Assembly: GCF_000719135.1 (NCBI RefSeq)
Contig: NZ_JOEK01000001.1
Coordinates: 816,244-880,243 of the forward strand
Length of the DNA: 64,000 nt
Reading direction: 5' to 3'
From: Streptomyces avicenniae
GTDB taxonomy: Bacteria; Actinomycetota; Actinomycetes; Streptomycetales; Streptomycetaceae
This document shows positions 54,907-63,902 of this stretch, piece by piece. The notes beneath the pieces are model-generated. The model saw only the letters and a list, made by a program, of their open reading frames with translations. It had not been told where the DNA came from and searched no databases. The first letter of the stretch is position 1. Every line of letters starts with the position of its first letter. The position numbers were made by a program, and so were the translations under genes.

Positions 54907-56994
54907 ATGCGGTGGTTGGTCGGGTGGTGCGGAGCCGCTGCCAGCGCTGCCCGTGACATCCAGCCGCTCGGCGCGCACCTGCTCTGGGACGGCCCCGACC
55001 CGCTGTGGGCCGTGGGCGACTGGCGCGCCGACGAGATCCGTCTGGTCCACGCCGACGGCGACACCCACCTCGCCGTCTTCGGCCACTGCGGCGCCGACGA
55101 CCTCACGCTGCGCCGCTCCCTCGTCTCCGCGCGCGCGGGCGCACTCCGCCAGCTCACCACCTGGCCGGGCAGCTACACCGCCGTCGCGCGCTTCGGCCGC
55201 CGCACCGTCGTCCCGGCCGACCTCGTGGGCGTCCGGCCCGTCTTCCACACCTCCTGGGCGGGCGGCACGGCCTACGCCACGGCCGCCCTCCCGCTGGCCG
55301 ACCTCACCGAGGCCCAGCTCGACGTCCCCCACCTCGCCGCGCTCCTCGCCGCCCCCGAGACGCCGGAGGCCACCGGCGACGGCACCCCCTACCGCGGCGT
55401 CCGCCGCGTGCCGCCGGGCCACGCCCTGATGCTCCGCGAGGGCGGCAGCCGCGACACCGTCGCCTACGAACCCACGGCGCCGCTCGTCGTCGCCGCGCCG
55501 CCGATCGACCACGAGGTCGCCGTCGCCGGAGTGCGCGACGCGCTCGTCGAGGCCGTCCGCACCCGGCTCGCCGCCCCGCGCCACGCGCCCGCCACGGACG
55601 GCGGCCCCGTTCCCGGCATGGGCCCGGCCGACCGCAACGGCTCGCGGCACGCGGAGCCCGCGCCCGGCATCGGCGCCGACCTCTCCGGCGGCAGCGCGTC
55701 CGCGACCCTCGCCCTCCTCGCCGCGGGCCTGCCCGGCATGCCGGGCACGGTCTTCGGCACCGGCGCGACGCAGGCGGGCGAACGGCTCCTCGCCGTCACC
55801 TTCAACGACCTCACGCCGGGCGGCGCCAGCACCGCGGGCGGCCTCGCCCGCGCGGCCGAGCTGGAACGGGCCCGCGCCATCGCCGAGAACCCCCGGCTCC
55901 ACCACATCGTCGTCACCGGCGGCGAGGAGGCCCTGCCGTACGCGGGCCTCGCCACCGGCCCCCTCACCGACGAGCCGGGCCCCGCCCTCGTCATCGCCGC
56001 CCGCCACCGGCACCGGCTCGCCGCGGGCAGCGCCGACCACCTCGTCGGCAACGGCGCCCGCCAGGTCATCGACGCCCACCCCGCGCGCCTCGCCGACCTG
56101 CTGCTCGACCGCCGTCGCCGCCATCTGCTGCGGCCCGTCACCGCCCTGGCCAGGGCGACCGGCGGGGGCGGCCGTTCCGTCATGGTGCCGCTCACCATCT
56201 ACCGCGCCGCGCGCCGCCTCGCGCGGACCACCTACTCCGAGGGCCTCACCGGCACCGCCGTCGCGCTGCGCGGCCCGCTCGGCGCCGCCCTGGGCGGCAC
56301 CGCCCAGGACCAGGCGCTCGTCGCCTCCCTGGCGGCCCTCACCTGGTCACGCCCCGGACCGGCCGCGCAGTGGCTCACCGGCGAGGCGCTCGCGGAAGTA
56401 TCGATTCGGCTCGAAGCCGTGGCCGCGCGCCCCCGTTCCGCCGCGGGCGTCGGACGGCCCGGCGTGCGCCGCGCGGGAGCCGCCCTGGCCAGGGGCGCCG
56501 CCGACCACCGCGTCTTCGAGCAGGCCGTCGAGGTCAGACACCAGCGGCTGCACGCGCCGTTCTACGACAACCAGGTCGTCCGCGCCTGCCAGGCGCTCCC
56601 CGAGACGCTCCGCGTCCAGCCAGGCGCCCGCGCCGAGGTGCTGCGCTCCGTGCTCCAGGGCGCGGGCGTGCGCGGCCTGCCCCCCGGCTGGGGCGCCGGG
56701 ACGCAGGCGGTGACGCACGGCGAGTCCGTACGGACCGGGCTGCGTGCCCACATCGGCGAGCTGGTGGACCTCTTCGACGCGCCCCTCCTCGCCGACGCCG
56801 GGCTGATCGAGGCCCGGGTCGTCCGCAAGGCCCTGCGCGCCGCCGCCGAGGGGGAGCGGCTCCCTCTCGACGGCCTGGCCGAGCTGGTCTCCACCGAGGT
56901 CTGGCTCCGCCGCCTCCTCACGCGCCGCGGCTCGTGCTGGACGGCCGAGGGTCACCACGACCCCCGGGCCGTCACGAGCGGCGTCAGCCCCTGA
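54907..56994 (+). CDS. Asparagine-synthetase-like protein with degenerate active sites
   Basis: This 695-residue protein has the two-domain outline of asparagine synthetases: a glutaminase-like N-terminal half (to about 230) and an Asn_synthase half. The start reads MRWLVGWCG, so the catalytic Cys2 is absent. The pyrophosphate loop SGGxDS is SGGSAS (residues 260-265), with Ala264 replacing Asp. Lasso-peptide cyclases lose the first site but keep the second, so this is not a typical one. No leader peptidase is adjacent. GGGGGAG precedes the ATG. A conserved Streptomyces neighbour of the sporulation-associated gene. Confidence 0.7.
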   Translation: MRWLVGWCGAAASAARDIQPLGAHLLWDGPDPLWAVGDWRADEIRLVHADGDTHLAVFGHCGADDLTLRRSLVSARAGALRQLTTWPGSYTAVARFGRRTVVPADLVGVRPVFHTSWAGGTAYATAALPLADLTEAQLDVPHLAALLAAPETPEATGDGTPYRGVRRVPPGHALMLREGGSRDTVAYEPTAPLVVAAPPIDHEVAVAGVRDALVEAVRTRLAAPRHAPATDGGPVPGMGPADRNGSRHAEPAPGIGADLSGGSASATLALLAAGLPGMPGTVFGTGATQAGERLLAVTFNDLTPGGASTAGGLARAAELERARAIAENPRLHHIVVTGGEEALPYAGLATGPLTDEPGPALVIAARHRHRLAAGSADHLVGNGARQVIDAHPARLADLLLDRRRRHLLRPVTALARATGGGGRSVMVPLTIYRAARRLARTTYSEGLTGTAVALRGPLGAALGGTAQDQALVASLAALTWSRPGPAAQWLTGEALAEVSIRLEAVAARPRSAAGVGRPGVRRAGAALARGAADHRVFEQAVEVRHQRLHAPFYDNQVVRACQALPETLRVQPGARAEVLRSVLQGAGVRGLPPGWGAGTQAVTHGESVRTGLRAHIGELVDLFDAPLLADAGLIEARVVRKALRAAAEGERLPLDGLAELVSTEVWLRRLLTRRGSCWTAEGHHDPRAVTSGVSP

Positions 56995-57006
56995 CCCCGC
57001 CGCCGC

Positions 57007-57615
57007 TCAGGGCGTCAACGCGAACCGACGGCATACATACACACGGGTGAACTCCTTCCGCAGGGTCTCCTCCTCGGCGAGCGCGCCGTGCAGGTGGAGC
57101 GTCACGGGGGCCAGCCCCGGGCGGGCCGCGCCGATCGCGCGCCCGGTCTCACCCGGCGCCGCGTGGTCGTCGGCGTACACATGGACGTAGTGGTCGCTCT
57201 CCGCGAAGCCCATCGCCCGGTACCAGCGCAGGGTGTCGGGAGCGTCCCGGGTCCAGGCGTCGAGCGTCCCGACACCGAGGGCGCGTACCCGGCCACGCGC
57301 CTCGGCGAGGAGCGCGCGGCCGATGCCCCGGTGCTGGTGGTCCGGGTGCACGGCGACGGTCTCGATGGTCGCGAGGGCCTCCTCGACCGTGACGTCCATG
57401 ATCCCGGCGACCGTACCGGCCGCGTCCACCGCGACCAGCGCGAAGCCGGGCGGGGCGATCGGCGGCTTCGCCGGGAGCACGTTGTCGTAGTAGGGAGTGC
57501 CGAGGAAGGAGAGGACCCGGCAGCGGAGCCAGGAGGGCTCGTCAGCGGGCAGGTATGCGCGGACGGCCCACGGCCCGCGCGGGGTGGAGGGCAGAGACAT
57601 GGATGACTGGGACAC
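57007..57615 (-). CDS. GNAT-family N-acetyltransferase
   Basis: This 202-residue protein has the acetyl-CoA site VAVHPDHQHRGIGRALLAEARGRV and the later GTLDAWTRDAPDTLRWYRAMGFAESD. The acceptor is unknown. The GTG at 57615 has GGAGG nine bases upstream, better than the internal ATG at 57600. It is convergent with the asparagine-synthetase-like gene. Confidence 0.88.
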   Translation of the reverse strand: MSQSSMSLPSTPRGPWAVRAYLPADEPSWLRCRVLSFLGTPYYDNVLPAKPPIAPPGFALVAVDAAGTVAGIMDVTVEEALATIETVAVHPDHQHRGIGRALLAEARGRVRALGVGTLDAWTRDAPDTLRWYRAMGFAESDHYVHVYADDHAAPGETGRAIGAARPGLAPVTLHLHGALAEEETLRKEFTRVYVCRRFALTP

Positions 57616-57730
57616 GAAGGTGATCCTCCGGTTGAGCACGGCGGTCAGGACGGTCGAGGTCACGCAGTCGCTTGATCACGCTGTGTAGTATTCTCGCCGC
57701 GCTCAGGCCATGGCAACCGGTTTTCGTGAC

Positions 57731-59509
57731 TCAGGCGCAGGCGATCTCCGACTCCGCCCAGTCCGCCATGGCCACCGCCCCCAGCCGCCCCGAGGGCTCC
57801 ACGGCGAGCCGCAGTTCCCCGACGCCGTCGAGCGGCACGTCGAGCCTGACCGCCTCGTCCCCCGCGGAGATCACCTCCGACCGCCACAGCAGCGCCCCGT
57901 CCCCGTAGACCGTGAACACCGCGGCGCCCAGCCGCCGCGACATGTCGTCGATCCCCACCGCCGCCCGGTAGGCCACGCACTCCCGGTTCAGGTCCACCGT
58001 GACCGACGACTCGGCGCCCACGCTGATCCCGTGCGCGTACTCCTTGCCCCCGATCTCCATCCCCGTCCGCTGCCACACCGGGCTGCTCCCGGCGAGCCGC
58101 ACGGCGGGGGCGTCGTCCTCCCCCGTGACGTCGTAGGAGAGGCTGCTCAGCTCGAAGTCCCATGCCGGCGGCGGAGGTTCGGGGAGCGGCGGCTCCGGCT
58201 CCGGTTCGGGCTCAGGCGCGGGGGAGGTCGGCTCCGGTTCAGGCTCGGGCTCCGGCGCGGCCTCGGTGGGCGCCGGTTCCGGGGCCGACGGTGAAGGCGC
58301 GGGCTCGGCGGGCGGCGGCGCGGACGGTGGAGGCTCCGGCTCCGGCTCGGCCGGCGCCGGTTCAGGCTCGGGCTCGGGCCCCGGCACGGACGGCGCGGAC
58401 GGCAGCGGATCACGGGGCGTCGCCGCCCGGTCGTCCGGCGGGTCGGACCCCATCAGCGCGAACGCCACCACCGCCGCGACCGCCGTCGCCACCACCCCCG
58501 AGGCGATCCCGGCCTTCAGCGGCGCGCCAAGACCCTCGGCCGCCGCGCCACCCCCCGCTCCTCCCGCCGCCCCACCGGCGGCGGCTGCCGCGCCCGTACC
58601 CGTGCCCGCCCCGGCGACACCGAGCCACAGCGCGGCGGCGCCCCGGACACCCGAGTCCACGGCGAACCAGCCGATCAGCGCCACCGGCAGCACCGCGCCG
58701 ATCCGCGTGTTCAGATCCCGCACCTCGAGAGCGGCCGTCGCGCACCGCGCGCACTCCTGGAGATGCTTCCGCAGCCCCCGCTCCGCACGGGACCGTAATC
58801 CTCCGCGCGCGTAGGCCCCCAGACGCGGCGCATACCGTGCGCAGTCCCCGCCCGCCATCAGCGAACGGCTCACGTGCTGCTGGAGGAACGCCTGCCGCAG
58901 CCCCTCACGCGCCCGGTGCGCCAGCACCGCCGCCGCGTTCGGTGTCAGCCCCAGCAGCGGCGCGACATCGCGCGGCGACGCCTCCTCGACCGTCGTGTGC
59001 CACAGCACGGTCTGCCACCGCTCCGGCAGGCTGCGGAAGGCGCGCACCGCCATCGACGCGTCGGCCTCCCGCATCGCCCGCACGTCCGCGCCGACCTCAA
59101 GCGCCACCGCGTCACCCGCGAGCGCGGCCTCGGCCGACACGGCGAACTCGGCGAAGTCCTCGACCAGTTGCTCCCGCCGCGCCGTCCTGGCCCAGTCCGC
59201 CGCCACACGCCGCACCGACGTCAGCAGGTACGCGCGCACCGACGCCTGCGGCCCGGCGCCGCCCCGTACGGCCTGGAGCGTGGCGGTGAACACCTCGTTC
59301 GTCAGGTCGTCCGCCGTGTCCGAGTCACGGCAGCAGGTCCTCGCGTACCGGCGCACGGCCGCCGCGTGGCGGCGGTACAGCTCGTCGTACGCGCCCGTGT
59401 CACCCCCGCGCATCCGCTCGACCAGCTCCAGGTCGGACGTCCCGGACGCCCCCTGCTCCCGCCGCTGCCGTGGCACCGTGGAACCGCCGCCCTGCCCCTC
59501 AACGCCCAT
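57731..59509 (-). CDS. ECF sigma factor fused to zinc anti-sigma, membrane and NPCBM domains
   Basis: This 592-residue protein begins with sigma-70 regions 2 and 4 (about 25-195; DLVERMRGGDTGAYDELYRRH-like start and LGLTPNAAAVLAHRAREGL). Next comes a zinc-finger anti-sigma motif (HLQECARC, about 248-255), two hydrophobic segments (about 270-300 and 345-365), a Pro/Glu linker and a C-terminal NPCBM-like domain (about 455-592: WQRTGMEIGGKEYAHGISVGAESSVTVDL). Such single-chain membrane ECFs are reported in actinobacteria. The outer domain probably senses a glycan and frees the sigma part. No coregulated gene is obvious. Confidence 0.85.
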   Translation of the reverse strand: MGVEGQGGGSTVPRQRREQGASGTSDLELVERMRGGDTGAYDELYRRHAAAVRRYARTCCRDSDTADDLTNEVFTATLQAVRGGAGPQASVRAYLLTSVRRVAADWARTARREQLVEDFAEFAVSAEAALAGDAVALEVGADVRAMREADASMAVRAFRSLPERWQTVLWHTTVEEASPRDVAPLLGLTPNAAAVLAHRAREGLRQAFLQQHVSRSLMAGGDCARYAPRLGAYARGGLRSRAERGLRKHLQECARCATAALEVRDLNTRIGAVLPVALIGWFAVDSGVRGAAALWLGVAGAGTGTGAAAAAGGAAGGAGGGAAAEGLGAPLKAGIASGVVATAVAAVVAFALMGSDPPDDRAATPRDPLPSAPSVPGPEPEPEPAPAEPEPEPPPSAPPPAEPAPSPSAPEPAPTEAAPEPEPEPEPTSPAPEPEPEPEPPLPEPPPPAWDFELSSLSYDVTGEDDAPAVRLAGSSPVWQRTGMEIGGKEYAHGISVGAESSVTVDLNRECVAYRAAVGIDDMSRRLGAAVFTVYGDGALLWRSEVISAGDEAVRLDVPLDGVGELRLAVEPSGRLGAVAMADWAESEIACA

Positions 59510-59681
59510 CGCGTGAAGCCCTCGTTATGTACACCGTTGTCAGCAACAGGCGTCAGCGTCCCACAGCCCGGTCCTCCCGTACGCCGGTCTCACTCCAAGA
59601 CCACTCTTCCGAGGGCATTTACGCGCGACGGCTCGTCTCCCGGCGCGAACCGTGCTGACAGATCCGTCAACACCACCCGCC

Positions 59682-60332
59682 TCAACCGCCGTTGGCCCGA
59701 AGCCCCTGCAACAGGATCGCCAACAACCGCATCTCGGCGGCCGACTGCCGACCCGCATCCTCCAGGCGCGGCGGCGTCGTCGCTATCACCAGCATCAGGT
59801 CCGCCACGGTCACGTCAGGACGCAGCTCACCCGCGTCCCGCGTCCGCTCCACCAACTGCCCCACGGCGGACAGCAGTTCCCCCGTCCCCGCACCCCGCTG
59901 CTGGGGCACCCTGGCCCCCGCCCCCACATCGGACTCCGGCGCCGTCGCCGACAGCAGCTCCGGCGGCAGAAGCCGCCCCGCCCCCGCCGCCGCCGACCGC
60001 CGCACGAACCCCTCCAGCGCCCGCCACGGCTCACCCTCCACCGCGAGCGCCTCCCGCGCACGCGCCGTCAGCCGCTCCGTCTCCTCGGTCGCGATGAACC
60101 GCACCAGCGCCTCCTTGTTCGGGAACCGCCGATACACCGTCCCCACGCCGACACGCGCCCGCCGCGCGACCTCCTCCATCGGCGCCCCGTACCCCTGCTC
60201 CCCGAAAACATCTCGCGCCGCGCTCAGCACATGCCGCAGATTGCGCTGCGCATCCACCCGCAACGGCCCGTTCCTGCGGCGCTCCTGCTCCCGCTCGCCG
60301 GACACCCCGGTCCCCGTACCCGTGTTCCCCAT
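59682..60332 (-). CDS. atrA: TetR-family global regulator AtrA
   Basis: This 216-residue TetR regulator contains RRNGPLRVDAQRNLRHVLSAARDVFGEQGYGAPMEEVARRARVGVGTVYRRFPNKEAL, close to AtrA of S. coelicolor (SCO4118). AtrA is known to activate actII-ORF4 and nagE2 and, in relatives, other antibiotic clusters. The divergent NADH dehydrogenase and downstream ECF sigma gene match the atrA locus. ATG 60332 is used. The C-terminal ligand domain is shorter than in S. coelicolor as I remember it. Confidence 0.85.
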   Translation of the reverse strand: MGNTGTGTGVSGEREQERRRNGPLRVDAQRNLRHVLSAARDVFGEQGYGAPMEEVARRARVGVGTVYRRFPNKEALVRFIATEETERLTARAREALAVEGEPWRALEGFVRRSAAAGAGRLLPPELLSATAPESDVGAGARVPQQRGAGTGELLSAVGQLVERTRDAGELRPDVTVADLMLVIATTPPRLEDAGRQSAAEMRLLAILLQGLRANGG

Positions 60333-60413
60333 GACCCCCGTGACCCCGTTTCCCCCGATATGGACGAGCGGCCGGACCGCCCCTGATGACGCACCTACGA
60401 ACTTAGTTGAGCG

Positions 60414-60424
60414 CACTGACAGTG
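60414..60424. promoter_or_regulatory. Candidate operator in the atrA-ndh intergenic region
   Basis: CACTGACAGTG is an 11-base perfect palindrome with one central base. It follows ACTTAGTTGAGCG in a less GC-rich patch 82 bases upstream of the atrA start. AtrA or another regulator could bind here; the flanking TTGAG could be part of a longer imperfect repeat. Confidence 0.35.
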
Positions 60425-60561
60425 AGAACCCGGATACCCGGCCCACCACCCCCTCAAATGCCCACAAAACATACCCATCCACCCGGCCGACCGTCCCCGA
60501 ACGGAGCACCGTCCCGCACAACCTGTGGACAAACACGCGCCCCCGGGTGCCTCATGGACAG

Positions 60562-61944
60562 GTGACGAAGCGACCCGCGCACATCGTTGTGATCGGCGGC
60601 GGCCATGTCGGGCTCTACACCGCCCACCGCCTCCAGCACCGACTGCGGCGCGGAATCCGGCGCGACGACGTACGGATCACCGTCATCAGCCCCGACCCCT
60701 ACATGACCTACCAGCCGTTCCTGCCGGAAGCGGCGGCCGGCTCCCTCTCCCCCCGCCACGTCGTCGTCCCCCTGCGCCGCGTCCTCGACCGCTGCCGCAT
60801 CCTCCCCGGCCAGGCCACCGCCGTGGACCCCGCACGACGCACGGTCACCGTCCGCCCCCTCGCGGCGCGCCCCGACCACACCGGCCCCGACGCCACCGAC
60901 GACCCCGGCCTCCTCCACCTGCCCTACGACGAACTCGTCCTCGCCCCCGGTTCCCTCACCCGCACCCTCCCGGTCCCCGGACTCGCCGACCACGGCATCG
61001 GCTTCCGCACCGTCGAGGAAGCCATCGGCCTGCGCAACCACGTCCTCGAACAACTGGACATCGCAGCCTCCACCCGCGACACCGACGTCCGCGACGCCGC
61101 CCTCACCTTCGTCTTCGTCGGCGGCGGGTACGCGGGCGTCGAAGCCCTCGCCGAGCTGGAGGACATGGCCCGCCACGCCTGCCGCTACTACCCCTCGCTC
61201 CGCCCCGAGGAGCAGAAGTGGATGCTCGTCGAGGCCAGCGACCGCATCCTCCCCGAGGTCGGCGACCGCATGGGCGCCTACGCCCTCCGCGAGCTGCGCC
61301 GCCGCAACATCGACGTACGCCTCGGCACCCGCCTCGAATCCTGCGAACACCGCACCGCCGTCCTCACCGACGGCACCCGCCACCCCACCCGCACCCTCGT
61401 CTGGACCGCGGGCGTCAAACCGCACCCCGTCCTCGCCCGCTTCGGCGTCCCCCTCGACGACCGGGGCCGCGTCCGCTGCACGGCGGACCTCCGCGTCCAG
61501 GACACCGACCACGTCTGGGCGGCGGGCGACGCGGCCTCCATCCCCGACCTCACCTCCGACGCGCCAGGCGCCGTCTGCGCCCCCAACGCGCAGCACGCCG
61601 TCCGGCAGGCCCGCCGCCTCGCCGACAACATCGTCGCCGCCCTCGACGGCCGCCCCCTCACCGACTACACCCACCGCCACGCGGGCTCCGTCGCGTCCCT
61701 CGGCCTCCACAAGGGCGTGGCACGTGTCTACGGCCGCCGCCTCACCGGCCGCACCGCCTGGTTCGTGCACCGCGCGTACCACCTCTCCCGCGTCCCCACC
61801 GTCAACCGCAAGGCGCGCGTCCTCGCCGAATGGACCCTTGCGGGATTGTTCAGACGTGAGATCGTCTCCCTCGGCTCGCTGGAACACCCGAGGGCCGAGT
61901 TCGAGCTGGCGGCGGGCAGCCCCCGCGACCCCGAGGACGCCTGA
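60562..61944 (+). CDS. Type II NADH dehydrogenase / FAD-dependent oxidoreductase
   Basis: This 460-residue flavoprotein resembles NDH-2, which passes electrons from NADH to quinone without proton pumping. The FAD motif is VVIGGGHVGLYTAHRL, the NAD motif VFVGGGYAGVEALAEL, and VWAAGDAASIPD binds FAD near the end. A C-terminal amphipathic region (WFVHRAYHLSRVPTVNRK) may attach to the membrane. The GTG at 60562 is used; a GTG at 60547 is in frame. It is divergent from atrA, as in S. coelicolor SCO4119. Confidence 0.88.
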   Translation: MTKRPAHIVVIGGGHVGLYTAHRLQHRLRRGIRRDDVRITVISPDPYMTYQPFLPEAAAGSLSPRHVVVPLRRVLDRCRILPGQATAVDPARRTVTVRPLAARPDHTGPDATDDPGLLHLPYDELVLAPGSLTRTLPVPGLADHGIGFRTVEEAIGLRNHVLEQLDIAASTRDTDVRDAALTFVFVGGGYAGVEALAELEDMARHACRYYPSLRPEEQKWMLVEASDRILPEVGDRMGAYALRELRRRNIDVRLGTRLESCEHRTAVLTDGTRHPTRTLVWTAGVKPHPVLARFGVPLDDRGRVRCTADLRVQDTDHVWAAGDAASIPDLTSDAPGAVCAPNAQHAVRQARRLADNIVAALDGRPLTDYTHRHAGSVASLGLHKGVARVYGRRLTGRTAWFVHRAYHLSRVPTVNRKARVLAEWTLAGLFRREIVSLGSLEHPRAEFELAAGSPRDPEDA

Positions 61945-62041
61945 CGCCGTACCGCCGTGTGACCATGGACGAGCCGGCACCCCGGCGAGCACGCACCAGA
62001 CCAGGACCAGGAACGACGCGGAACGAATCGGAACGGAAGCT

Positions 62042-63706
62042 GTGAATTTCACGCGTTGGGGACTCCGGCTGCCCGGAACGCAGCGGCGGAGCGCCGCCCC
62101 CGCCGGAACCGACTCCACCGGCGTGCCGTCGGCCCGCACCGAGCCGAAGGACATCGGCCCGCCGCCCACCCGACCCCCGTCAGGCCCCGGCGTGGACGCC
62201 CACGCCGTCCACGAACTCCTCGGGCAGGTGCCCGCGCCCGTGGCCGTCGTCCACGGTCCCGACCACCGCGTCGCCTACGTCAACGGCGCGTACGCCACGC
62301 TCTTCGGCCCCCGCGCCCCCGGCGCGCCCGCCCGCGAGACCCTGCCGGAGCTGGGCGAGCTGGGCCTCCTCCCCCTCATGGACCAGGTGCAGCGCAGCGG
62401 AACGCCCCGCACCCTCAAGACCCGCCGTGTCCCCGGCCAGACCCGCGACAGCCACTTCACCTTCACGTGCACCCCGGTGCGCCTGGACCTGACCGGCACA
62501 CCCGCGGAACGCCGCGGCGTCCTCGTCTTCGCCTCCGACGTCACCGACCAGGTCGTCTCCGCCGCCCGCCTGCGCGAGAGCGAGGGCCAGCAGCGGGCCG
62601 CCGCCGTCACCCTCCAGCGCAGCCTGCTCCCGCAGGAGCTGGAACAGCCCGACGATCTCCGCGTCGCCGCCACCTACCAGCCAGGCGGCCGTGACGCGGC
62701 GGTCGGCGGCGACTGGTACGACGTCATCACGCTCGGCGCGGGCCGCACGGCCGTCGTCATCGGCGACGTCATGGGCCGGGGCGTCCGCGCGGCGGCCGTC
62801 ATGGGCCAGCTGCGCACCGCCGTCCGCGCCTACGCGCGCCTCGACCTCCCGCCGCACGAGGTCGTCCAACTCCTGGACGGCCTCGCCTCCGACATCGACC
62901 CGACGCAGATCGCGACCTGCCTGTACGCGGTCCACGACCCGAACGAGGGCACGCTCACCTACGCCTCGGCCGGTCACCTCCCCATCCTGATCAGGGAGCG
63001 CGACGGCACGGTGCACCGCGCCGCAGAACCCGTCGGCCCGCCCCTGGGCACCGGCGGCTGGACCCACACCTCCGGCTCCGTCCCCTTCCCGTCGGGCGCC
63101 ACCGCCGTCATGTACACCGACGGCCTCGTGGAACGGCGCGACGCCGACATCGACGAGGGCATCGACGCGCTGGAGGGCGCCCTCGCGGGCGCGGGCGACA
63201 GCCCGCAGATCGTCTGCGACCGGCTGCTGCGCTCCCTCGGCATCAGCGAGGAGCACGACGACGACGTGGCGATCCTCGTCCTCACCGCACCCCACCGGAG
63301 AGGCGAGGACGCCGATCTCTTCCGGGGAGCGGCGCTCGACCTCCTCGGCGGCATCGAGGCCGCGCCCCGTGCCCGTGCCTTCGCGGACGGCGTCCTGGCC
63401 AGCTGGCGGTTCCCCGAGGAACTGCGCGACCTGGGCGTCCTCGCGGCGAGCGAGCTGGTCGCCAACTCGCTGAAGCACGGCCGCGCCCCGATGGGCCTGC
63501 GGCTGCGCCGCACCGACCGCCGCCTGATCGTGGAGGTCACGGACGGGGACGAGCACCTGCCGCGGCGCCAGGTGGCGCAGCCTGCCGACGAGGCGGGCCG
63601 TGGCATGCAGGTCATCGCGACGATCGCGGCCGACTGGGGCGCCCGGCGCCTGCCCGAGGGCGGGAAGGCCGTGTGGGCCGAGTTCTCCCTGCCGGGTCCG
63701 AGTTGA
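62042..63706 (+). CDS. PAS / SpoIIE-type phosphatase / HATPase signalling protein
   Basis: This 554-residue protein has a PAS domain (about 50-180; VAVVHGPDHRVAYVNGAYATLFG), a PP2C-type SpoIIE phosphatase domain (about 190-415; GGDWYDVI, VIGDVMGRG, EEHDDDVAILVL) and a C-terminal anti-sigma-kinase-like ATPase domain (LAASELVANSLKHG and GRGMQVI). This combination controls partner-switching sigma factors in Streptomyces. No anti-anti-sigma gene is adjacent. GTG 62042 is used. Confidence 0.93.
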   Translation: MNFTRWGLRLPGTQRRSAAPAGTDSTGVPSARTEPKDIGPPPTRPPSGPGVDAHAVHELLGQVPAPVAVVHGPDHRVAYVNGAYATLFGPRAPGAPARETLPELGELGLLPLMDQVQRSGTPRTLKTRRVPGQTRDSHFTFTCTPVRLDLTGTPAERRGVLVFASDVTDQVVSAARLRESEGQQRAAAVTLQRSLLPQELEQPDDLRVAATYQPGGRDAAVGGDWYDVITLGAGRTAVVIGDVMGRGVRAAAVMGQLRTAVRAYARLDLPPHEVVQLLDGLASDIDPTQIATCLYAVHDPNEGTLTYASAGHLPILIRERDGTVHRAAEPVGPPLGTGGWTHTSGSVPFPSGATAVMYTDGLVERRDADIDEGIDALEGALAGAGDSPQIVCDRLLRSLGISEEHDDDVAILVLTAPHRRGEDADLFRGAALDLLGGIEAAPRARAFADGVLASWRFPEELRDLGVLAASELVANSLKHGRAPMGLRLRRTDRRLIVEVTDGDEHLPRRQVAQPADEAGRGMQVIATIAADWGARRLPEGGKAVWAEFSLPGPS

Positions 63707-63827
63707 CGCTCCCCTGCCCACCGCGTAACGTAGCCCGAGCGCTCGTCAAGGGCGCCTTTGTTTCGTCCTCGGACGAAGCGGCCATCTCTTGGCACACCAG
63801 CCGATAGACCTGCCGACCCGCGAGGGT

Positions 63828-63850
63828 CTGTTTTGGTTTTCCCAAAACAG
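63828..63850. promoter_or_regulatory. Palindrome upstream of the rRNA promoter
   Basis: CTGTTTTGG and CCAAAACAG pair perfectly around TTTTC, only 17 bases before the -35 element. It is AT-rich in a GC-rich genome. It may bind a regulator, or be the end of an upstream rRNA promoter transcript. Confidence 0.5.
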
Positions 63851-63866
63851 CCCGCCGGGAGCGGAT

Positions 63867-63896
63867 TTGGAAAACGGCGGGGAATGGGCCTAGAGT
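63867..63896 (+). promoter_or_regulatory. rRNA operon promoter
   Basis: TTGGAA (63867-63872) and TAGAGT (63891-63896) are separated by 18 bases. The position, about 100 bases before the conserved leader, fits the promoter-proximal start of Streptomyces rrn operons. Confidence 0.65.
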
Positions 63897-63902
63897 TGGG
63901 GA

